Source: Saccharum officinarum | Lineage: Eukaryota > Streptophyta > Magnoliopsida > Poales > Poaceae | Assembly (NCBI GenBank): GCA_020631735.1 | Contig: CM036223.1 | Location: 13,827,356 to 13,891,355 of the forward strand | DNA length: 64,000 nucleotides | Reading direction: 5' to 3' | In this document: positions 1 through 9,608 of the stretch, one piece after another | How the letters are laid out: every line of letters starts with the position of its first letter | Numbering within the stretch: position 1 is the first letter of the stretch | Position numbers and translations under genes: made by a program | Notes under the pieces: generated by a model | What the model saw: only the letters and a program-made list of their open reading frames with translations | The model's database searches: none | What the model was told of the DNA's origin: nothing

Positions 1-3000
1 AGGCTAACACTGGTTAAACTACGATTAGCTTTTAGTGAGTCATCTTTTTAGCATTTGAGTTGCAACAAACTACATAAGCCCAAATAATCTCATGATCATG
101 TAAACGAGAATAATGTATAGCAAGAAACAATAATTATCAGTGAGCTTTAATATCATCAGTATTATCATTACCATCAGTGTTCATCATTTATTCTGTAAGG
201 GTCAAAGGCCGCTCGTGACCGTGAGCATGACTGATATACCAGTTTTACACTCTGCAGAGGTTGTACACTTTCACCATAAGTCATGATTTACCCTTTTGCC
301 CGATGTGATCAGCCTCTTGACCCACTTTCAAGGAAGGTTGGCAGGGTTCACTATGAAGTCTTTCAAAGGTTCGTCTAACAAGTTAGGGCCATTAGATTCA
401 CTTGGCAAGCAGATGTAGGAACCCCCTTTTCGAATGACACAATTCCATCATGGCTATACTCATAGGACTAGAGTCTGTCCTACACCCATCGTGGCAAGCC
501 ATTCTTACGCCATAAAGGTAACCACTAGCAAGCTAGAAAAGGTCCTCATACTTGACTAAAGCCAGAGCCATATAGCCCTTATAGTTGTACTGTAAGTCCC
601 GGATGTTCGCTTACAGATAAGTCCTTAAGGAGAGAAACTAGAGCACCATAAAAACAACCCAATGCTCTAGCCCTCTTGAGTCATGTTGCTATAAAGCATC
701 TTTTAAACGTTTATTGCATATACAATTAGTCAAGTTACAGATCATGGTTATTTATCTTGAGCACTAGCACAAATACTACCCAATGCAATGTTCCACCGGT
801 GTCAATGTACAAGATACAAAAGCTAGGATATCCTTAGGGGTAACAAGGTAGACACATGCACATGAATTAAGTGTATTAAAAGTGAATAGGAAACAAGGAT
901 GATCACATGCTATACTTGTCTTTTCCTAAAGTTAGCTGCTCAAAATCTCCGGTTGCTATCTTCTGGTCGCAAGTCCTTTTGCTTCGACTGTCGATCCTTA
1001 GCTCCTCGTCTTCAGCGCTAATTAACTATACTTCTTCTACTCGCAGCAATCAAGTAGAACAAACAGACAATAAACCCAGCTAAGAACAACACACCAAACA
1101 AAAGAGACGCTTTAAAAGTGCGTGCACTAAGCGTCACGGTTCGGTGCTACGATCACGAGAGCGCAAGAACAACTAAGAATGGAGCTATCATCAAAGATGA
1201 CACGACTATCGAGGAGTTTGCACTCAGAACGGAGAAGACAAACTATACGCTTGATTTATTTTAGTTAATGAAATGAAATGATTAGACATTTTCAGAGGAT
1301 TATCCTAAAGTTGAACTAACCAAATTATATCAAGTTATAAATGCTAGAGTTAAACCTAAGTCATATTTTATTTATGAACAATTATATATCATTAATGCAA
1401 TTTAAAGATTTATAGTTTTAAAATATAAAACATGTGAGATCAGTTAATCGGATCATTATATGTTACGAGGTTGATCTAATCATGTCATTGTTGAAAAGAC
1501 ATTTATGTTGATATTAGTCATGTTAACATTTATTTATGAAGGACCAAAGTTATAAACCTAAGTTGCTTCTAATAAATTAAAAGACATTAGATAACCACTA
1601 ATCATATTAAGTATATATATGTTTCATGTTTAACTAAACAAATTATAATACATATGTTGTCCTATGTTTCTTTGATTTATAAACATTAATATTATTTAAG
1701 TCACTTTAACATTAATTTTTTTTTTGAAAACATAAAACAGGCAGAATCGTATACTAGAAACATTTCATGCAGGGGTTATACCTAAGCAAGTTACATTTCA
1801 TAAAGACACTCAAGTTGGTATTGATCAAAATGACATTTAATTATAAAAGGTAGGAGACAACACCCTAATTTATTTTTACTTAAAACTTGGTTGCATTAAT
1901 ATTTAACTTATAAAATTTAGAGATGTGATACATGCTGCACGTTGTTACTAACACATAGCATACAACGACATGATCGCAATGCAACGGAATCGGAATTACA
2001 ACCCTAGGTCGGTTTTAACTAGAAAGCTATTAAATAATTATTAATCAGATTGCATTTATATTAATAAATTCATATAAAAGTGACATGGTAAAGGTTAGCA
2101 CTACCGCGTAGAGCGCGACGATACGAAACTAACGCAACTGGAACGAAGCAAAATAAAATTATAACGAATAAACTATTGTTATTTTCGTTCAATGGCACAA
2201 TCGTAAATAAGGTCATCTTGTACCTTGGGCAGCAGTACGTCGTGGTCTCCATGGGGCCGCTGCTGTTCATGCAGGGGGGTAGGGCAGGGGCTTTGGCCGG
2301 CCAGCAGTGAGGCCACTACGTCATGGCACGCGGCAGAGGACGGCGGAGCGAGGCCCGCCCACGGGGTCAGCTGGCCTGAACGACCGCACGACGTCTTTGC
2401 CCGCACGAGCAGTGCTTGCTGCTCCTGCTCACGGTGCAGGCGGCCGGGGCGCGGGTTGACGGCAGCGTGGGGCCGTGGTGGAGGTTCTGGACGGCGCACA
2501 GGGGCCACGATCGAGGACGGAGTGTGGATGGCCGGAGATGATGAAGAAGAAGGATGTCCATGGAAGACCTCGCCGGAAAAGAGAATGGAGGTTAGCGAAA
2601 CAGCGAAACAAGCACCGATTTGCAAAAAGGAAGACGTGCCGGTGTAGAGAAGATCTAGACGAACCTCGGGGTGGAAGCGGAATTCGCTGGAGATGAGAAA
2701 CATGGCCGGAAAAGCTCGCCGAACATTCGCCGAAAAAGTTTGCCGGAAACGAGATGCAAAACTTTGGCGATAGATCTGCGGGGCTACGAGTGGCGGCTCG
2801 CGAAAAGGGTCGTACTTCTGGAATCAGCACGTCGAGGGCTACGCCGGCATACATATAGTGTTAGGGTTAGAGGTAGGTGGAAAAACGAAATATTTTATTA
2901 TTTTTAGAAGTAATTGATTTCGTGAATAAAATAATTCCAGGAAAGTCTAGAATTGGTATTTAAGCCACGAAAAATAATCCGAAAGGTCCAAAAATTCGGG

Positions 3001-3553
3001 GAAAATTGTCAGAGACATTATGGAATATGAGGAATCCAAATAAAGTATTTGGAGCGCATGAAAAGATATTTTGGAGCATCTAAAAATTAGATAACGCTCA
3101 TAGAAAAGCGTGAACTAGCTCCAGAAAAAGCCAGAACAATTCCCGAAGAGTTCACTGAGATTGATTGACACATGAGGAACTGAAAGGAATAATTTGCGTC
3201 ATAAAGAAAAGATTTTAGGAAACTTCCAACGAGAACTTAAGATGAGAAACAAGGAACATTGATTGCAGAAAAAGATAAAGACGTGCTGGAGAAGAAAGAT
3301 CGAAACACTAAACACATTTTTAAAGACTTTGCTCGCTCTTAACACACAAGAGGCGACAAGCAAACATCACATCAAACAATAGCCCATCAAATTAGTTTAG
3401 AAAAATTTAAAGATTCTCATTTTTTCATTTTTTTCTATAACTAATTGATGCTATCATAAACTAAACTTAAAAAATTTTATCCGAATATTAAAACATTTAT
3501 TTTATTTAGTGTTTCCAATGCACAACCTAAAATTGAAAATTTTGGGGTGTGAC
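1..3553 (-). mobile_element. Ty3/gypsy-type LTR fragment, minus orientation
   Basis: This is a partial long terminal repeat running off the left window edge. The right boundary reads GGGGTGTGACA, whose reverse complement TGTCACACCCC is a typical LTR start in grass gypsy elements. The LINE reverse-transcriptase tail begins immediately at 3554, so the LTR interrupted that LINE. The same family recurs, diverged, at 22930-23456 plus 39892-42775, for example the shared block around 190-1100 and 39897-40760. The GC-rich part at about 2190-2860 corresponds to LTR leader sequence and its small ORFs are not conserved. The LTR identity is inferred from ends and repetition; the other end lies outside the window. 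Confidence 0.7.
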
Positions 3554-3818
3554 ATCCATTGAAGCGTTTGCGTTCTTGGTTTGGCACCTTGTTTAGCGTA
3601 TGCTCCCACCAGGTGGCAAGTGAGGAAGGGTCTTGCTGAGGCAGCTGCAAAGCGAAATTCTCCCATGACAACACTTGATCCCAAACAACACGTGCAAAGG
3701 GGCATAGCAGTGAGAGGTGTAGCCCATTCTCCAGAGGACCGTTACAAAGGGCACAATGTTCCTGGTGCGGCCATCCCCTTTTCTGAAGATTGTCTGCTGT
3801 TAGGATTTTGTCATGCAA
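3554..3818 (-). pseudogene. LINE C-terminal zf-RVT domain, truncated
   Basis: The minus-strand translation shows TADNLQKRGW, then HCALCNGPLENGLHLSLLCP and ARVVWDQV, the Cys-rich zf-RVT domain found after the RT in plant L1-like elements. The reading frame continues past 3554 into LTR sequence, giving a meaningless chimeric end. This marks the insertion point of the gypsy LTR. Confidence 0.85.
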
Positions 3819-4381
3819 TAGGATCCAGGCGTGAATTTTGCATTTATTCTCCGCTTTTGCTTTCCAAATGAGGTCATGTTGGAATTTTCGATGGGAACCT
3901 CTGAACTACACTCCGTCAGCTGTCAACTTCCAAGTAATGGAGTCAGGGACATCGGGCTGCAGCTGAACACTTTGGATTCTGATCCATAGGCCAACAAACT
4001 CCTGGAGTAGTACTACTGATGTGATTCTCGTCCATAGCGATCTGATCCAGTTACCATTGCTTAGTTCTTGACGGACCGATCTGTTCTTACAGGGTGCCAG
4101 CATGAATAGGTGCGGCGCAAGATATCTGGGCGCCTCCCCATCTAGCCAATTGTGGTGCTAGAAGCATGTTTTGTTGCCATTGCCAATTGTGACCATGGTG
4201 GAAGCATTGAAAAGGAGATGATTTGTGTCTTTGCATGGCACATCCGTTCCCACCCAAGGTTTTGGGTCATCTCCCCATTCTTGCCAAAGCCATCTCAAGC
4301 GCAAAGCTCTTCCAAACCTTTCCAGATCGGGCACTCCCAATCCACCCAAGTCTTTTGGCATACAGACGGTCGGCCAATTCA

Positions 4382-5929
4382 CTAAACAGTGACCCCATTG
4401 GCGTTCTCCTCTCCTTTCCATGGGAAGGATCTTCTGATTTTATCAATCTTCTTCCTAGCCCAGACGGCTAGCGGGAAGACTGTGAGGTGATAGGTAGGCA
4501 TGGAAGACAAGACCGTGGTTACTAAGGTTAACCTACCTGCTTTGTTGAGCATCTTCCCCTTCCATCCCAGCAGTCGCTGACTAATGCGCTCGATGAGGGG
4601 TTGCACGTGGATCTTTTGCAATGATCTCGTGTGTAGCTGCAGGCCCAAGTAGCGGCATGGAAAAGATTCTCTTCTCCCTGCGAAGGAAGCTAGAACATGA
4701 TCAAGGTCAATGTCTTGGCACCTGATTGGGTGGACCGAGCTCTTCTGCAAATTTATGTGAAGGCCTGAAACTTTGCCAAATATTTGCAATATGATTGTGA
4801 TGGCTTCTAGGTCCTCTTTGAGGGGGTTAATAAATATTGCAGCAGCATCAGCATACATGGAAGTTCTCCATCTTGCTACGGCCAAAGGCAAATTGGAGAG
4901 GATGGAGTGTTGTGTTGCCAAATCCAGTATGCGCTGCATCGGGTCCATGGCGAGGATGGACAGCATGGGTGAAAGCGGGTCTCCCTGTCTCACCCCCCTC
5001 CTATGATTGAAGGTCATGCCTGGCTGTCCATTTAGGAGCACCCTTGAGGAAGTGGTGCGGAAGAGGATCTAGATCCATTCCCGCCAGCATGCTCCAAAAC
5101 CGAGTGTCTGAAGTACCTCGAGAAGATAGCTCCAACTGATCGTGTCAAAAGCTTTGTGTATGTCTAACTTGAGGAAGAGGGCCGGCAATTTTTGCTTTTG
5201 CATGGTCCGCACTATGTTTTGGACGTAGAGGAAGTTATTGTGGATGCTCCTTTTTTTATGAACGCACTCTGGCATTTGGAGACCAAGGAGTCCAACAAGA
5301 GGGCCTGCATGTTGGCAAGCAACTTGGCGAACAGCTTCGCAAAGCTATGAATAAGACTAATTGGCCGGAAGTCTGTTACTTGCATGACGTCCGCTTTTTT
5401 TTGGAAGCAAGATAATATTTGCCGAATTTAGGAGTTCGAAGCCCTCGGAGTTTAGCATGAACATGCTGTTCATGGCTTCCGTGACGTCTTCCTTGATTAT
5501 TTCCCAACATTTTTTGAAGAAGGCACCTGTGAAGCCATCGGATCCCGGTGCTTTATCGGACAACATGGAGTTTATAGTTTCCTTGATCTCATCTTGAGTG
5601 AACGGAGCCTCAAGCATGGACAAGTCTCTTGGGACATAGCCTAGCACATTCCAGTCGAAGGTCCTAGGTCTTTGAGCCATTGCACCTAGGTGGTCTGAGA
5701 AATAATCTTCTAACACCTTTTGTTTGTCATTGTGAATAATGGCTACTCCCCCGTTGGTGTGCAGGCAATGTATATAATTTTTCCTCATCCTTGTGCTAGC
5801 TTTGATATGGAAAAACTTGGTGTTCACGTCACCATTGCAGATACATGCCAGTCTAGCACGTTGCTTTATCCTTGATTTTTCGATGGCGGCAAGCCCGGTG
5901 CTTCTTGCTTTCAATTGCCGCCGAAGCAC
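4382..5929 (-). pseudogene. LINE reverse transcriptase domain, broken and catalytically mutated
   Basis: Three consecutive minus-strand open stretches (5357-5929, 5069-5275, 4382-5041) carry RT landmarks. They are LSDKAPGSDGF and LLPKKSG upstream, KLDIHKAFDTISW (motif A, the first catalytic Asp), then RRGVRQGDPLSP (motif B), and finally a YADA motif where YADD is expected. The second Asp of the catalytic pair is read from codon 4844-4846 as Ala. GLHINLQKSS follows as usual. A frameshift or stop separates each stretch, so no full-length RT can be made. The family assignment is secure; inactivity is inferred from both the breaks and the mutated motif. Confidence 0.9.
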
Positions 5930-6375
5930 AGTTTCTTAGGGCGTGAGTGACCTAATTTCTTGCGCCGCTTCGAGCTGTGGAAGCACCTCTTTGACGATGG
6001 CTAACTGTAACCGTGTGTCCCCTATTTTTTTTGTCTGCGCCATCTCTTGATACCTTTGGCCACTCTGGCCAGTTTTGTGTTAAGCCGCTTGAAGGGTAGG
6101 GCAGAGTGTACAGGCCTACTCCAAATCTGTTGTACCAATTCAGTGAAGCCATCCACTTGCACCCAGAAGTTTTCAAAGCGAAAGGAAGGATTTCTGTAGT
6201 GCACAAGTTCGCCTTACAGCAATAGCGGAGTATGGTCCGACATGAGTGAAGGTAGAGAATGGAGGAAACAGGTTGGGAAAGCTAATTCCCAATCCGAGGT
6301 GCAGAACAGCCTGTCGATCCTAGTAAGGGTCGGCCTGTCCTGTTCATTACTCCAGGTGAAACGACGTCCATTTAG

Positions 6376-6853
6376 TCATAGCTCTTTAAGGTTCAGCTCG
6401 TCGATCGCCGCTTTGAAAGCTCCCATTAGACGACGGTTCAGGTTTGTGTTGTTCTTATCCTCCGCCTGGTAGACGAGGTTAAAGTCACCCAGAATTAGCC
6501 ACCTCCCATGAGCCAGTCCAGGGATTGCTTTGATCTCCTGCAGGAATTGTAGCTTCTCAGCATCACCCTGCGGACCGTAAACCACTGTAATTTGCCATTT
6601 GGTCTCGTCTGCCCTCATGGTGCAAGTTGTCGTCACCGAAAGCGTGGCTAAGTGTTGGTCGGAGAGGTGGAAATAATCCTCGTTTGCTGCTAGGAGGATG
6701 CCGCCCCTTTTTTTGATTAGATGGCAGGACCATAAAGTTGTTCATGAACTTTGCGCCTATTGAACGTCGAACTATGCCTTTGTCCACATTCTGTAATCTT
6801 GTCTCCTGTTGACATACAATGGTTGAGGCTGTGTCCCTAACTAGCAGACTCAC
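6376..6853 (-). pseudogene. LINE endonuclease domain, broken
   Basis: This is an apurinic/apyrimidinic-type endonuclease domain that would nick target DNA for LINE insertion. The minus strand shows CQQETRLQ (the metal-binding QET context) in one frame at 6563-6853. A shifted frame at 6376-6636 gives TVVYGPQ and WLILGDFNLVY, the conserved Y-G-P and G-D-F-N motifs. A frameshift therefore lies between about 6563 and 6636. The C-terminal part of the domain, with the S-D-H motif, is not recognisable in an open frame. The gene is non-functional as it stands. Confidence 0.82.
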
Positions 6854-6866
6854 CGCATAGCCTGAA

Positions 6867-7610
6867 GTAATATGGAACGAAATAAAAATTAGAACTCATT
6901 GGAAGTTTTTTTTTTGCAACTTCAATGGAGAACCACTTTTATTATGTACCTTTTCCCATTGAGAAGCCTTGGAATGATCAGAATCACCTTTTTACTCTTC
7001 TTGTAATCTGATTGTTTTCAATTAGTACAATTCATTTTTACTTGTTTTCTTCTTGCTTTTCTTTTCTGAATGCATATTCTTGTCTATTACTAGAAAATAT
7101 TATTCATCAAGGTACTCATGCCGATAATTTCTTGGATTCTGCGATTCACCTACTGAAGTTATTTCACTTTGACAACATATCATTCTAATATGTAACATGC
7201 AAGACAGTATGACATTATAAATCTGTAAGCTTGCAATACATAATGACAATATTGCAGCTGTACCTTGCAGAAATATGGGTCCATAGTAGAACGGAACTGG
7301 AACACTCCTGGACGCCTGCAGATAAGATGTTATGTTGTGTAAGCTAAACAACAGCTGCGTCGACTATTTGGGAGTTGCAAAAAAATCTTGGTATATATAT
7401 GTAGCAAGTATTGTAAGAGGCTTTGACTGTCTCAAACTTGACATTTTCTCGGACACATCCGGCAGGATCATGGGTTTCTCATGGTACACCTTTACAACAG
7501 GATCGGAGGCCCTGCAGTACTGGTGCTAATAAGGCTGCCATCGCGACAAGAGCTCAAGCTCACTGAACAAGCAAAGAGAAGATGCTTAAAGTGTCAGCTT
7601 AGGAACAGGT
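6867..7610 (-). pseudogene. Possible exon remnants of an unrecognised gene
   Basis: No long ORF exists, but the minus strand holds short exon-like pieces. At about 7270-7320 a roughly 51-base stretch has TCTGCAG before it and GGTACAG after it, and reads RPGVFQFRSTMDPYFCK. At 7102-7150 the reading is SQNPRNYRHEYLDE followed by a stop. At about 7410-7520 there is a stretch reading ASDPVVKVYHEKPMILPD. I do not recognise a family. This could be the end of a decayed host gene, a captured gene fragment, or chance. Confidence 0.3.
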
Positions 7611-8101
7611 GGGGCTTGTTTAGTTGGTGAAAAAGTTTGGGTTTGGCTACTGTAGCACTTTTCGTTTTATTTGGTAATTTGTGTCCAATCATGGACTAAT
7701 TAGGCTCAAAAGATTTGTCTCGTGATTTACAACTAAACTGTGTAATTAGTTTTTTCTTTCGTTTACATTTAGTACTCCATGTATGTGCCGCAAGATTTGA
7801 TGTGACAGGTACTATAGCACTGTTTGGGTTCACTTTTTGTGAACTAGGGGTTGTTTAGTTGGTGAAAAAGTTTGGGTTCGGCTACTGTAGCACTTTTCGT
7901 TTTATTTGGCAATTTGTGTCCAATCATGGACTAATTAGGCTCAAAAGATTTGTCTCGTGATTTACAACTAAACTGCGTAATTAGTTTTTTCTTTCATCTA
8001 CATTTAGTACTCCATGCATATGCCGCAAGATTTGATGTGATAGGTACTGTAGCACTTTTTGAATTCACTTTTTGTGAACTAAACAGGCTCTAAACAGGCT
8101 C
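7611..8101. mobile_element. Two head-to-tail short TIR elements (MITE-like)
   Basis: Two roughly 240-base copies, starting at 7611 and 7847, share almost the whole sequence including the start (g)gg(c)ttgtttagttggtga and an inner block aattaggctcaaaagatttg. The first copy lacks its right terminus. The second ends in gaactaaacaggctc, an imperfect inverted match to the start. They belong to the abundant grass family with GGCCTTGTTTAG-like termini. I do not assign a superfamily. Confidence 0.7.
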
Positions 8102-8187
8102 GTGGTGAAAGAGTGAGAAGATGACGGTTTGATTGATGCTCCAGTCCAGTGATCTGACACAGCCTTATTCGCTTGGTTGCAAACTAT

Positions 8188-8428
8188 GCCCTTGTTTAGA
8201 TTGAAGATTTTTTCAACCTGATGAATAGTACCACTTTCGTCTTATTTGACAAATATTGTCCAATCGTAGACCAACTAGGCTCAAAAGATTCATCTCGTGA
8301 TTTTAAACTAAATTGTGTAATTAGATATTTTTTTTACCTACATTTAGTACTTCATGCAAGCGGCTAAAAATTGATGTGATGGAGAGAGAGTGAAAAAACT
8401 TGGAATTTTGAGGTGATCTAAACATGGG
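8188..8428. mobile_element. Short TIR element (MITE-like), diverged copy
   Basis: About 240 bases begin gcccttgtttaga and end tctaaacatggg, imperfect inverted termini. The interior shares the block gtccaatcgtagaccaactaggctcaaaagatt with the copies at 7611-8101. It is more diverged and therefore probably older than the neighbouring tandem pair. Confidence 0.68.
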
Positions 8429-8603
8429 CTATGTGCAAAAGTACTGTTTGCTGATTTATTATGAAAAAAAAAACACTGCTCGTTGGCTGCTGAAAAAATA
8501 TAGAGGCTGCAAGTAGTGTGCATGGTCCTGGCATGAAAGGAAGTGCTCGACATGGCGCTGATTGCAATGTTTTATTGGGGCATGCCTTGTGAAGCTTCAC
8601 CTT

Positions 8604-8857
8604 GGCTGTGTTTACTTCCTCAAAAAAAAAAAAATGTACTGTGCAAACAAAATATTCTCGTCACATCAAACTAACGATACATGCATGGAGTACTAAATGT
8701 AGATGAAATAAAAAACTAATTATACAGCTTGGTTATACTTTGCGAGACGAACGTTTTGAACCTAATTAGTCAACGGTTGGACACTATTTACCAAATAAAG
8801 TCAAAACGTGCTACAGTACTTTTTTTTACACCTTTTTACACAACTAAACACACCCCT
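8604..8857. mobile_element. Short TIR element (MITE-like), opposite orientation
   Basis: The sequence starts ggctgtgtttacttcc and ends actaaacacacccc. It holds the family block in reverse orientation relative to 7611-8428 (catgcatggagtactaaatg, then cctaattagtcaacggttgg). It is non-coding and one of a cluster just downstream of the FLA gene. Confidence 0.68.
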
Positions 8858-9608
8858 TGAAAAAGTAAAACTCCTACACCTGCCTTTACAAGGTGCTTGT
8901 CAGATAGTAATGAGGATCGTGTATCTGTCTTTTCTTTTTGTTTTTGAGTGATCATGAGAAGCGCCAAAACATATCTGAAACCCCATTTGCCTAACAACGA
9001 ACATTTTGAACAGTAGGTTCAGGGAATATAGAATTATAACCATGCCCATCTCTTCCCATCTCCTAACGAAGAAATTCCCATTAACATCTTTATTTATAAT
9101 TGTACCAGATCAGATCATCGTAGCAGCTAAAGTGAGTAAATCACATAGGCATATATCCCTTTACAACCCGAGGAAGCAAGGCCACCCATGCTAATGTCTT
9201 CTTTGTACCCCTTTTGTAACTTTTCCATTAGGGGTTTGGGATAGTTTTGAGGCATGTGACTCCTAAAGCTCAAACACAGACAGGTTGAAAGGAAAGCAAA
9301 CAACAAACACTGCTGCACCTGTAAACTCCATATGATGACTCATGTGTGAAAACTTAACCCACTCTCCAATTCCATTGGCCACTATCATTACAAAATGATC
9401 ACCACAACCCAATGAACAAAATCAAAAGAGTTACATCACTCACACACACGTCTATTTTTTTTTTCTTTTTTTATGGAATGCAGTAATAAATATAAAAATA
9501 AAAATAGCCCTTCTTATTTTCTGCACCAAGAAGGAAGGGACACGAATTTGGACAAAGAAAATAAGATAGGGTCCAGAATAAGTTAAAGAAGAACATAGCA
9601 CATGAGTT
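8858..9608 (-). other. 3' flank of the FLA gene, no gene seen
   Basis: AT-rich sequence downstream of the FLA stop codon. It should include the 3' UTR and polyadenylation region of that gene on the minus strand. I could not fix a cleavage site. Small ORFs here show no recognisable motif. Confidence 0.5.

Larger units (their letters stand above)
3554..6866 (-). mobile_element. Degenerate L1-like non-LTR retrotransposon (LINE)
   Basis: Minus-strand reading gives endonuclease, reverse transcriptase and a C-terminal zinc-knuckle-like zf-RVT domain in the usual LINE order, spread over several frames broken by stops and frameshifts. The 5' end is lost near 6866. The 3' UTR and poly(A) are missing because a gypsy LTR abuts the terminal domain at 3553/3554. 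No target duplication is visible. Degeneracy and nesting indicate an old, dead copy. Confidence 0.88.

Noticed and set aside
2190..2860. Host gene on either strand
   Set aside because: The GC-rich leader part of the minus-strand LTR; frames overlap and none carries a domain.
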